DNA from: Cichorium intybus
Lineage: Eukaryota > Streptophyta > Magnoliopsida > Asterales > Asteraceae
Reading direction: 5' to 3'
DNA length: 64,000 nucleotides
Assembly: GCA_023525715.1 (NCBI GenBank)
Contig: CM042010.1
Coordinates: 83,577,894 to 83,641,893, forward strand
Shown here: positions 20,652 through 31,654 of the stretch, piece by piece
Position numbering within the stretch: position 1 is the stretch's first letter
Layout: each line of letters begins with the position of its first letter
Position numbers and translations under genes: made by a program
The notes under the pieces: model-generated
Databases searched by the model: none
Seen by the model: the letters and a program-made list of their open reading frames with translations, nothing else
Told to the model about the DNA's origin: nothing

Positions 20652-23600
20652 CTTCCAGCATTTCGCATGTCACGAATCCCAAGGAAGCCGACCGCTTTTA
20701 TTGCAAAGAAAAGGGTCACTAAAATAGGAGCTGCCCCAGGTACTTGCAAGATATCAAAGATGGCAAAGTGAAGCCATCACAAGCAGGCACTTACTCTATA
20801 TCTAACAACTCATATTCTTCTTGTTCTTGGGTCCTTGATACTAGATGTGGTTTTCATATATGTTCTGATTTGCAGGGCCAAAGGAAAGTAGGGAGCTGGA
20901 GCACGGTAGATTGAACCTGGTCATGGGCAATAGGCGAACGTCACCTGTTACCAAGATCGGTGTCTATAGACTAGTGCTTAGTAGTGGAGTTAGTTTAGAT
21001 TTACATAATTGTTGTTATTCGCCTGATATGGCAAAGAACATAATTTCATTTCATGTATTATTCAAACAGGGCTTTTATTACACTTTTGATAAAGTGAATG
21101 GTTCAATTTTACTATTTAAAAATGATGTTTTTATATTCAATGCTTTGCCTTGTGATGGAGTGTATGAATCTATTGTGTGTGTTGACAATTGTGGTAAAGA
21201 TGTTTTTACTATTGATTCTTCAAGTGGTGTAGAAAAGGCGTGTTTGTGGCACTGTGGCCTTGGCCATATTAATAAGAAACGCATTGCCCAACTCCAAAAG
21301 GATGGAGTGTTGGAATCGTTCGACCTCAAATCGGATGATGTATGCGAGTCTTGTTTATTTGGGAAGATAACAAAATCACCATTCAAAGGGTCCTTTGAAA
21401 GAGGTGAAGGTCTGTTGGACATCATATACACAGGTGTGTGCGGTCCCTTCAGAACGACCACAAAAGATGGCACGCGGTTCTATGTGACCTTTATCGATTT
21501 TAGTAGATATGGGTATATCTACTTAATCAAGCACAAGTCAGATACCTTTGAAGAATTCAAAGAGTTTAAAAATGAAGTAGAAAATCAACTGGGCAGAAAG
21601 AGAAAGATGCTTAGATCCGACAGAGGCGGTGAGTATCTTAGTATCGAGTTTCTCGATTATCTGAAGGAATGTGGAATTGTTTCACAGTTGTTACCTCCAA
21701 GAACAGCGCAGTTGAATGGTGTTGCTAAAAGGGGAAACCGAACCTTGTTGGACATGGTTCGTTCCATGATGAATCGAGCTTCGCTTCCAATTCATTTCTT
21801 GGGGTATGCCTTAGAGACTGCCGCCCATATCCTTAACCTTGTCCTAACCAAAAAGGTTGTGAAAACACCACACGAGATGTGGACGTGGAAAGTTCCCTCG
21901 TTGGCACACATCAAAGTCGGGGGTTGTGAGGCTTTCGTAAGACGAGAGACTCAAGACAAACTCGCAGAAAGAAGTGAAAGGTGTTACTTCATCGGATATC
22001 CGAAACAGTCATTTGGATATTGTTCTACAGACCGAGCGAGTACGTGGTCTTTGTAGCTAGACGAGGAGTCTTTCGAGAGAGAGAACTCATTTCCAAAGCG
22101 GACAGTGGGAGTACAATCGATCTCGAAGAAATTCAGGAGACGCCCGATGAAACAGCCTTAGGAGAACCTAGCCACCAACATAAGGAAGAAGTTCCTGTTG
22201 GACCAACTGACATATCATTGCCCCTTAGGCGTTCGGGTAGAGTTAGCATGCCACCCGAGTTTTATGGTTTCTATATAACTACGGATGGTGATACGTTTGT
22301 TAGTGATCGTACACTAACAAATTTGGATGAACCAGCTAACTACCGTGAAGCAGTGGCAGACCCCAAGTCTGCCAAATGGAAAGAGGCAATGGACAGCGAG
22401 ATTAAGTCCATGTATGACAATCAAGTTTGGAACTTGGTTGACAATGTGCCGAGTCGTAAGACAGTCGGGTGCAAGTGGATCTTCAAGAAGAAGACCGACA
22501 TGGATGGTAAAGTACACACTTATAAAGCTCGACTGGTTGCGAAGGGATTCGTTCAAACCCCGGGGGTTAACTATGATGAAACCTTCTCACCAGTTGCCAA
22601 GATTAATTCAATTAGGATAATGCTTGCCATAGCTACGTTTCATGATTATGAAATTTGACAGATGGATGTCAAAACCGCTTTCCTTAACGGGAAACTGACT
22701 GAGGATGTTTACATGAATCAGCCAGAAGGTTTTGTAGACACAAAGCATCCTGATAAAGTGTGTAAGCTTGAGAGATCAATCTACGGATTGAAACAAGCTT
22801 CTCGCAGCTGGAATCTTTGTTTCCATGAGAAAGTCAAAGAGTTTGGTTTCTCTAGAAGTGAAGATGAGTTCTGTGTATATGTCAAGGCTAGTGGGACTAT
22901 AGTCACTTTCCTGGTGCTGTATGTTGATGACATACTGCTCATGGGAAACGACGTTCCGCCCTTGCAAGATCTCAAGGCTTGGCTTGGGAAATGTTTCGCC
23001 GTGAAAGAGAAAATTAATAGGTCTAAGTCAGTGTACATATTTGGAAAAGGTACTAAAGAGGTTTAGTATGAAAAATTCCAAGAAGGGAGAGCTACCTATC
23101 CAAAGTAATGCCAAGTTGAGTAAGACTCAAAGCCCGAGTACCGATGAGGAAATAGCTGAGATGAGGCGGGTACCTTAGGCTTCGACAGTAGGATCGATCA
23201 TGTACGCTATGACAGGTACTCGTCCTGACATATCCTTTGGATTGAGCATGGTTAGTCGGTACCAGGGTAATTCTGGCAGGTCACACTGGATAGCGGTTAA
23301 GAACATACTCAAGTATCTGCGAAGGATAAAGAACATGGTGTTAGTCCTTGGTGGCAGTGATGACTTGAAAGTGAGTGGATATACAGATGCCAGCTTCCAG
23401 AAAGACAGAGACAGTGGTCAGTCCCAGTCGGGCTGGGTATTTCTTCTGAACGGGGGAGCGGTCACTTGGAACCGCGAGATCATGGAAAGTCCAGACATAT
23501 CGACAGAAAGTACCATTACATTCGACGTCGCTTAGAAGAAGGTCACTTACTGGTTAAGAGAGTATCATCAGAAGACAATCCTGCAGATCCTTTGACTAAG

Positions 23601-23675
23601 GCACTAAGCAGGATCAAGCACAATCAGCATGCTCGGAGCATTGGACTGAAGGATGATATTAGTTTTAGTAATTAG
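20652..23675 (+). pseudogene. E pol (zinc knuckle, PR, IN, RT, RH), broken
   Basis: Order typical of copia. The zinc knuckle has lost its first Cys and carries a stop in GH*NRSC. The protease site reads VLDTRCGF where F has DTG. The integrase HHCC region (LWHCGLGH ... CESC) is intact, but the first catalytic Asp is Gly (IYTGVCGPF) and the catalytic Glu is Lys (NGVAKRGNRT); RSDRGGEY is kept. Frameshift near 22030. RT keeps YVDD (LYVDDILLMG) but has a stop at DYEI*QMD. A deletion of about 51 bp near 23010 and one of about 180 bp near 23470 remove the end of RT and the CESEY and CDN blocks of RNase H. Ends DDISFSN at 23675. Confidence 0.88.
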
Positions 23676-24525
23676 ATAGATTTTGAAACTTGTAACAGTA
23701 TAAATGTAATTGACTTGGTTATTTTATAATAGAGATTCATAAATGAGTATTGTTACTACCTTTGTCAATTGTCTATTATTGTGTTTCAATATTTGCATGT
23801 TTAAACTTCCTGAGTAATTAGACTATTTGAATTTCCACAGTCGATCATACTGTTAGGGAGTAAGTATGAACGAAGACTGTCATGAATCGATTGTAGATTG
23901 TCTAAGGAGTTAGACATTGCAGTAAGACTGCTATAACATTCATGAGTACTTCGAAAATAGAGATTTGAGTATTGGATAAACCGGTGCTTAACATATTTCT
24001 TCATGGATCTCATCACGAGCAATGTTAAGACGATAATATCCTTTGATCTTTAAGTGGAGAGATATGATCTGTAAATTGCAAGACAATTGCTCATTGATAA
24101 TGCGAAACGCGCCGGTAACTCGGTGTTATAAAACGCATTGTTGTGAGTACTCTGACTGGTAAAAGATAGAGACATATAAGTCGAAACTTATCCGTCCCCT
24201 GACCCGATGGGAAACAGATATCTGTGGGACTCTCGATGATTTTGAAGTTGACTGAAAGTGTTGGCCAACCAGGACTAAATTGATGTGTTCAATTAGTAGT
24301 CTTAAATTCATAAGCAAATCGGAAATTAAGAAACAGAGTATCAGACCAAGATTGATCTTAATCCATGTCTTGAGTCTGGAAATATCTTGTTGGACGGAGG
24401 ATAATCTGATCACTTATCTTTGGACAGAACTGACTGGGTCAGAGTTCAGGAACAGTTTCTAGAAAACTGATATTAATCAGAAGGTAATTGAGAATTAAAG
24501 TCATAGACTTATCCAAGTGGGAGAC
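23676..24525 (+). other. 3' UTR and polypurine tract of E
   Basis: No gene seen. Ends with CCAAGTGGGAGAC directly before the 3' LTR, the copia plus-strand primer. Homologous to 28546-29400 of F and, on the opposite strand, 42210-43063 of G. Frames at 23801-24022, 24126-24413 and 24280-24462 are not supported. Confidence 0.8.
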
Positions 24526-25292
24526 TGTTGGATTTGGTGTCTAAGCCATGACTTACAATTGTATTTATCTTGTTAATTGAAGCAAAGTCCATTTGGGTTG
24601 CCCTCATAGCTGGAGGATTAGTCTAGAGTTCAGTAGAGAGAAAGGTTGATTTATTAATTGTTTAATAAATCAATAGAAATAAATAAATAGTTTATTAATA
24701 TATTTATGTGTTAATATATTAATTAGAAACTATAATAATTAATTAGAAATTAATCTAGAATTAATTTGATTTAATTCAATGATTAAATTAATTAATTAAA
24801 AGTGCAGGGACTGGTTTGTATTTATTCAATAGTTGAATAACTGGCAAGCCAGATGCCAGAGACCAAAAGTAGTGCCAAATGAGGAGACTCCCTTATAGAT
24901 GGCGAAACCCTAATTAGGGTTTGTGAGATCTAGTCAAAATGCCTACAGGCTTGCCCATTAAGGAGGATCCTCTAGGGTTTCGGCTGTAACCTTAGGAGGC
25001 TATAAAAGGAACCCCCTGGGCACCCCAAAACCTGCGCCAACTTTGACTCTCCAGAACTCTGCTGGATTCTCTCCTCCTTAGCTTGGGTGTGACTTCATTT
25101 GAGGTAGGATCTCTTTGCTACTAGCTTCAAGAAGAATATCAAAAGGTTGGTAAATTCTTATTTTGATCTTTAGAAATAATTGTTGGCCTTAGGTTTTATT
25201 GTTGTATGTTCATAGAAGAAAACATAGATCTCTTTTAGGGTTGCATGTTAACTTAGGAATTTTATAGTTCATTGATTGTAGAAAACCTTTCA
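24526..25292 (+). repeat. 3' LTR of E
   Basis: Starts TGTTGGATTTGG, ends CCTTTCA, TATAAAAGG at 25001. Followed by AAAGG, the target duplication, and the continuation of F's gag. Confidence 0.92.
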
Positions 25293-28200
25293 AAAGGTTC
25301 ATGTCGGGGCATCTAGCAATGCCCCGAGAGCCATGTATTCCGTCATTCCGCATGTCACGAATCCCAAGGAAGCCAATTGTTTTTATTGCAAAGAGAAGGG
25401 TCACTGGAAGAGAAGCTGCCCCAAGTACTTTCAGGATATCAAGGATGGCAAAGTGAAGCCATCACAAGCAGGTACTTACACAATATCTAATAACTCATCT
25501 TCTTCCTGTTCTTGGGTCTTTGACACCGGATGTGGTTTTCATATATGTTCTGATTTGCAGGGCCTAAAGGAAAGTAGGGAGCTGGAGCATGGTAGATTGA
25601 ACCTGGTCATGGGCAATAGGCGAATGTCACATGTTACCAAGATCGGTGTCTATAGATTAGTGCATAGTAGTGAAGTTAGTTTAGAATTACATAATTGTTG
25701 CTATTCGCCAGATATGGCTAGAAACATAATTTCTTTTCATGCATTGTTCAGACAAGGTTATTATTACGATTTTGATAAATTGAATGGTTCAATTTCAGTT
25801 GTTAAAAATCATGTTTTTATCTTTAATGATTTGCCTTGTGATGGAGTGTATGAGACTGTTATGTGTGTTGACAATTATGGTAAAAATCTATTACATATTG
25901 ATTCTTCAAATGGTGTAGAAAAGGCGTGTTTGTGGCACTGTTGCCTTGGCCATATTAATCGGATGATGTATGCGAGTCTTGTTTATTTGGCAAGATGACA
26001 AAATCACCATTCAAAGGTTGCTTTGAAAGAGGTGAAGGTTTGTTGGATATCATACACACAGATGTGTGTGGTCCCTTCAGAACAACCACAAAAGATGGCA
26101 CGCAGTTCTATGTGACATTTACTGACGATTTTAGTAGATATGGGTACACCTACTTAATCAAGCACAAATCAGATACATTTGAAAAGTTCAAAGAGTTTAA
26201 AAACGAAATAGAAAATCAATTGGGCAGAAAGATAAAGATGCTTAGATCCGACAGAGGCAGTAAGTATCTTAGTATCGAGTTTCTTGATTATCTTAAGGAA
26301 TGTGAAATAGTTTCACAGTTGTCGCCTCCGAGAACACCACAGTTGAACGGTGTTGCTGAGAGGCGAAACCGAACCTTGTTGGACATGGTTCGTTCCATGA
26401 TGAATCGAGCTTCACTTCCAATCCATTTCTGGGGGTATGCCTTAAAGACTGCCGCCCATATCCCTAACCTTGTCCCAACCAAGAAGGTTACTAAAACACC
26501 TCATGAAATGTGGACGGGGAAAGTTCCCTCGTTGGCACACATCAAAGTCTGGGGTTGTAAGGCTTTCGTAAGACGAGAGACTCAAGACAAACTCGTAGAA
26601 AGAAGTGAGAGGTGCTTTTTCATCGGATACCCAAAACAGTCATTTGTATACTTGTTTTACAGACCAAGCGAGGACGTTGTCTTTGTAGCTAGACGAGGAG
26701 TCTTTCGAGAGAGATAGCTCATTTCCAAAGAGGACAGTGGGAGTACAATTGATCTCGAAGAAATTCAGGAAACACCCGATGAAACAACCTTAGGAGAAAC
26801 TAGCCACCAACATGAGGAAGAGGTTCCTGTTGGACCAACTGACATTTCATTACCTCTTAGGCATTTGGGTAGAGTTAGCATGCCGCCCGAGTTTTATGGT
26901 TTCCATATAACTATGGATGGTGACACGTTTGTCAATGATCGTACCTTGACAAATTTGGATAAACCAATTAACTACCATGAAGCGGTGGCGGGCCCCGAGT
27001 CTTCCAAGTGGAAAGAGGCGATGGACAGCGAGATAAAGTCCATGTATGACAATCAAGTTTGGAACTTGGTTGACAATGTGTCAGGTCGAAAGACAGTCGG
27101 GTGCAAGTGGATCTTCAAGAAGAAGACCGACATGGATGGAAATGTACACACCTTTAAAGATCGACCGGTCGCGAAGGGATTCACTCAAACCCTGGCGGTT
27201 GATTATGATGAAACCTTCTCACCAGTAGCCAAGATTAAGTCGATTAGGATAATGCTTGCCATAGCTGCATTTCATAATTATGAAATCTGGCAGGTGGATT
27301 TCAAAACCGCTTTCCTTAACCGGAAGTTGACTGAGGATGTTTACATAAATCAGCCAGAGGGTTTTGTAGGCACAAAGCATCCTAACAAGGTGTGTAAGCT
27401 TGAGAAATCAATCTACGGATGGAAACAAGCTTCTCGCAGTTGGAATCTTTGTTTCCATGAGAAACTCAAAGAGTTTGGTTTCTCTAAGAGTGAAGATGAG
27501 TCCTGCGTATATGTTAAGGCTAGTGGGAGTATAGTCACTTTTCTGGTGTTGTATGTTGATGACATACTACTCATGGGAAACAATGTTCCGACCTTGCAAG
27601 ATGTCAAGTCTTGGCTCGGGAAGTGTTTCGCAATGAAAGATCTTGGAGAAGCTGCCTATAGTCTAGGGATAAGAATATTAAGAGATAGAAAGAAAAGACT
27701 TATAGGTCTTAGTCAAGTGTACATCCTTGGAAAATTTACTAAAGAGGTTTAGTATGGAAAATTCCAAGAAGGGAGAGCTACCTATCCAAAGTAATACGAA
27801 ATTGAGTAAGACTCAACGTCCGAGTACCGATGAGGAAATAGCTGAGATGAGTCGAGTACCTTATGCTTCGGCTGTAGGGTCGATCATGTATGCTATGACA
27901 TGTTCTCGCCCCGATGTATCCTTTGCACTAAGCATGGTTAGTCGGTACCAGGGAAATCCTGGTAAGGCGCATTCGATAGCGGTAAAGAACATACTTAAGT
28001 ATATGCGAAGGACGAAGAACAGGGTGTTAGTCCTTGGTGGCAGTGATGACTTAAAAGTGAGTGGATACACAGATGCCAGCTACCAGACAGATAGAGACAA
28101 TGGCCTGTCTCAGTCAGGCTGGGTGTTTGTCTTAAATTGCGGAGCGGTTACTTGGAAAAGTTCCAAGAAAGAGACGGTGGCTGATTCAACGTGCGAATCA

Positions 28201-28545
28201 GAGTACATAGCAGCGAGTGAAGCGTCTAAGGAAGCGGCTTGGCTGAAGAACTTCATCGGTGACATTAGAGTTGTCCCGAGCATTCAGGAGCTCATGGAAC
28301 TTTTCTGCGATAATGAAGGAGCGGTCACTTTGACAAAGGAACCGCGAGATCATGGAAAGTCCAGGCATATCGACATAAAGTACCACTATATTCGACATCG
28401 GGTAGAAGAAGGTCACCTCTTGGTTAAGAGGGTATCATCAGTAGACAATCCTGCAGATCCTTTGACTAAGGCTCTGAGTAGGATCAAGCACAATCAGCAT
28501 GCTTAGAGCATTGGACTGAGGGATGATATTAGTTTTTGCAATTAG
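25293..28545 (+). pseudogene. F gag end and pol (zinc knuckle, PR, IN, RT, RH), broken
   Basis: Best preserved pol of this family in the window. Zinc knuckle CFYCKEKGHWKRSC, protease VFDTGCGF, integrase catalytic residues HTDVCGPF, RSDRGSKY and NGVAERRNRT, RT motif LYVDDILLMG, RNase H GYTDAS, CESEY and CDNEGA are all present. Breaks: a 58-bp deletion in the HHCC region near 25960 (frameshift), a stop after GVFRER at 26715, a +1 shift between RT and RNase H near 27730, and a stop after NQHA at 28504. Open parts are 25333-25998, 25995-26717, 26865-27752 and 27727-28506. Confidence 0.9.
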
Positions 28546-29400
28546 ATAGGTTGAAACTTGTAACAATATAAATGTAATTGACTTTGGCAATTTTATAATG
28601 GAGATTTATAAATGAGTATTGTTTACTACTTCTGTCAATTGTTTAATATTGTGTTTCATTTTTGCATGTTTAACTTCCTGAGTAAATTCGATTATTCAAA
28701 GTTCCACACTCGCTCATACTTTTAGGGAGTAAGTATGAATGAAGACTATCATGAACTGGTTTGTAGACTGTCTAAGGAGTTAGACATTGCAGTAAGACTG
28801 CTACAACGTTCATGATACTTAGAAATAGAGATTTGAGTATTAGATAAACCTGCGCTCAACAGATTGCTTCATGGATTATATCATAAGCAATGTTGAGACG
28901 ATAACATCTTATGATCTTAAAGTGGAGAGATATGAGTTGTAATTTGCAAGACAGTTGCTCATTGATAAGTGAAAACACATCGGTAACTCGATGTTATAAA
29001 ATGCATTGTTGTAAGTGATATGACTGGTAAAAAGTATAACCATATGAGTCGAAACTTATTCGTCCCTTGACCTGACGGGAAACAAATATCTGTAGGCCTC
29101 TCGATGATTTTGAAGTTGACTAAAAGGGTTGGCCAAACAGGACTAAGTTGATGTATTCAATAAGTAGTCTTAATGTCATAAGCAAAATCAGAAATCGAGA
29201 AACAGAGTATCGAACCGAGATTGATCTTAATCCATGTCTTGAGTCTGAAAAATATCTTGTTTTACGGAGGATCATATGATAACTTATCTTTGGACAGAAC
29301 TGACTGGGTCAGAGTTCAGTAACAGTTTCTAAGAAACTGAGATTTGTTAATCAGAAGATAAATTGACATTTAAAGTCATAGACTTATCCAAGTGGGAGAC
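28546..29400 (+). other. 3' UTR and polypurine tract of F
   Basis: No gene seen. Homologous to the E 3' UTR; ends CCAAGTGGGAGAC before the LTR. Confidence 0.8.
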
Positions 29401-30440
29401 TATTGGATTAGGCATCTAAGCGATGACTTTATAATTTTATTTATCTTATTAATTGAAGAAAAGTCCATTTGGGTTGCCCTCATAGCTGGAGGATTGGTGT
29501 AGAGTTTATTAGAGAGAAAGGTTGATTTATTAATTGTTTAATAAATCAATAGAAATAAAATAAATAGTTTATTAATATATTCAAGTGTTAATATATTAAT
29601 TAGAAACTATAATAATTAATTAGAAATTAATATAGCATTAATTGGATTTAATTTGGTGATTAAATTAATTAATTAAAAGTGCAGGGATTGGTTTGTATTT
29701 ATTCAATAGTTGAATAACTGGCCAGCCAGTGGGAGGGACCAAGTTGGCTAGAATTAGAGTGGGCACACTCTAAATCTCGAAACCCTAATTAGGGTTTAGA
29801 AGCCTTGGTCCAAGTGGTCAACAGGCTTGCCTATTAAGGAGGATCCTCTAGGGTTTTGACTGTAACCCTTGGAGGCTATAAAAGGAACCTCCTGGAACCC
29901 TAAATTATGCGCCACTTTTGAAGACTCTCTGGAACTCTGCTGTACTCTCTCCTCCACTACTTGGTTTGTATTTATTCAATAGTTGAATAACTGGCCAGCC
30001 AGTGGGAGGGACCAAGTTGGCGAGAATTAGAGTGGGCACACTCTAAATCTCGAAACCCTAATTAGGGTTTAGAAGCCTTGGTCCAAGTGGTCAACAGGCT
30101 TGCCCATTAAGGAGGCTCCTCTAGGGTTTTGACTGTAACCCTTGGAGGCTATAAAAGGAACCTCCTGGAACCCTAAATCCTGCGCCACTTTTGAAGACTC
30201 TCTGGAAATCTGTTGTACTCTCTCCTCCACTGCTTGGGTGTGACTGCATTTGAGGCTCGATACTTTTGCTGCTTGCTTCTGGATCAAGAATCAAAGGTTG
30301 GTTTTCTTGATTTTTTCTTTAGAGATTAATTGTTGGCCTTAGGTTTTTACTATATGTTCATTGTAGAAAAACATAGATCTCTTCTTAGGTTGCATGTAAA
30401 CTTAGAAATTTCTAGTTCATTATTTGTGCAAAACCTTCCA
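29401..30440 (+). repeat. 3' LTR of F, enlarged by internal duplication
   Basis: Begins TATTGGATTAGG (TA instead of the usual TG) and ends ACCTTCCA. It is 1040 bp against about 767 for E, the excess being a 273-bp tandem duplication. Confidence 0.85.
29688..30233 (+). repeat. 273-bp tandem duplication of the LTR promoter region
   Basis: Copies 29688-29960 and 29961-30233, nearly identical, joined at a shared TTGG. Each contains the LTR TATA box (TATAAAAGG at 29877 and 30150), so the LTR has two core promoter regions in series. Confidence 0.92.
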
Positions 30441-31654
30441 ACATTCAGTATCAAGTTTATTTTGAAAAACTCATTTAAGACCAACTATAGAGGAGTTAGC
30501 AGGTTTAGCAATTAAGCGCCAAACTTTGTTTCTTTAAAATTCGGCAAACTGACTCTGGATGGCCTCAACACAATCAGAATGTTGAAAAGCATCTTTCACA
30601 TTTTTGGTTCAACTTTGGAAATGAAAACATTGAACATGCAGAAGTCGGAGTGTTTGTTCAGTTCTTGTTGTTTTTCTCGTAATTGTGCACGTGTGAGAAC
30701 CTTCTCAGTTGGATTACCTAATACATGTGTCTTCGGATGATCACGAGTCTATTTTTCAAGAGGCGGATAAGCAGGATCGTATTTTGGTAAAGTTTCACCG
30801 TTCACCTCTTCAGTATCAAAAGGATAATCTGAAGCAGACTGAGCATCATCGTTGTGAGTTTCAGAATTTGCTTGCTCCCCCTCAACTGGAGCAACATGAT
30901 CCGCAGGTGAAGATATGCTCGCCGGCTCCCCCTCGAAGGATGGAACAATTGGAGTTGTAGGGAGGGGTAATGTAGATGAGAATTTATGTGACTCCCCATC
31001 AACAGAAGAATCGTCTTGGGTTGATCCATGAGGCTCCCTGCAACCGAAGGTGTATTTCCCACCGATGGTTCAGCAGTCGGATGATCGACATTAAGCTTGA
31101 GAGTTTCAGATATGTTGTTGTCCTTAACATTATAATCAGCATCAATAGCACGCTCAGGACTATCAAACAAAAACGAAAAATCAAGATTAAACGATTCAAG
31201 TGGAATTAGTTCTGTTGGGGAGTCAGGAAAAATAGAGGAACAAGGAAAAATTGTTTCTGATTTCTTGATATGACGATCGTCAAAGGTCAGATTGAATATC
31301 TCCTCTATCTTCCTTGTGCTTTTGTTCAGAAGACGAAACGCTTTGGCTGAATGAGAATAGTCAAGAAGGACGCCATCATCAGATTTTGATGTGAACTTTG
31401 TTGAACCGTCTTTCCGTTTCATGATGAAACATCCGCATCCGAAGACATGGAAGATTTTGACATTCGGTTTGCTCTTATTGATGACTTCGTATGGCATGAT
31501 GTTGAAACGACGATGAATGAATGAGCAATTTTGTGTGAAGCACGCTATAGCAATGACTACCGCCCAGAAGTACATTGGCAGATTGGCAAAATCGAGCTTT
31601 GTTCTGGCTGCTTCGCATAACGATCTGTTTCTTCGTTCAATAACTCCATTTTGC
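30441..31654 (-). pseudogene. Copia fragment K: integrase C-terminus to RT start, broken
   Basis: Minus-strand open frame from 31662: QQNGVIERRNRSLCEAA is the region with the catalytic Glu of copia integrase, followed by MPYEVINKSKPNVKIFHVFG and an acidic linker. Below 30800 the reading continues with frame changes and stops into the start of RT (LTRAQLREKQQ, later a WRLI-like and VGLK-like stretch). Cut by F's 3' end at 30441 and by LTR J at about 31655. Closest match in the window is element L (63950-64000, NGVVERQNRSLCEAA), on the other strand. Confidence 0.82.

Larger units (their letters stand above)
8578..25292 (+). mobile_element. Element E: complete copia retrotransposon inside F's gag
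   Basis: Two direct LTRs (8578-9343 and 24526-25292), PBS, leader, gag, pol and polypurine tract, flanked by AAAGG at 8573-8577 and 25293-25297. F's gag reads on across the two flanks, proving insertion. E itself holds element D (9441-16959) and solo LTR B2 (18866-20646). Without those it is about 7.4 kb. E is a sibling of F, so one family member has inserted into another. Confidence 0.93.
7541..30440 (+). mobile_element. Element F: copia retrotransposon, 5' end off window, interrupted
   Basis: The visible parts are the leader (7541-7859), the first half of gag (7860-8577), then after the E insertion the rest of gag-pol (25293-28545), the 3' UTR and the 3' LTR (29401-30440). Order gag-PR-IN-RT-RH identifies Ty1/copia. 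Its 5' LTR must lie left of element A. The right flank starts ACATT (30441-30445), the presumed target duplication, inside copia fragment K. E and F are closely related siblings. Confidence 0.85.
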
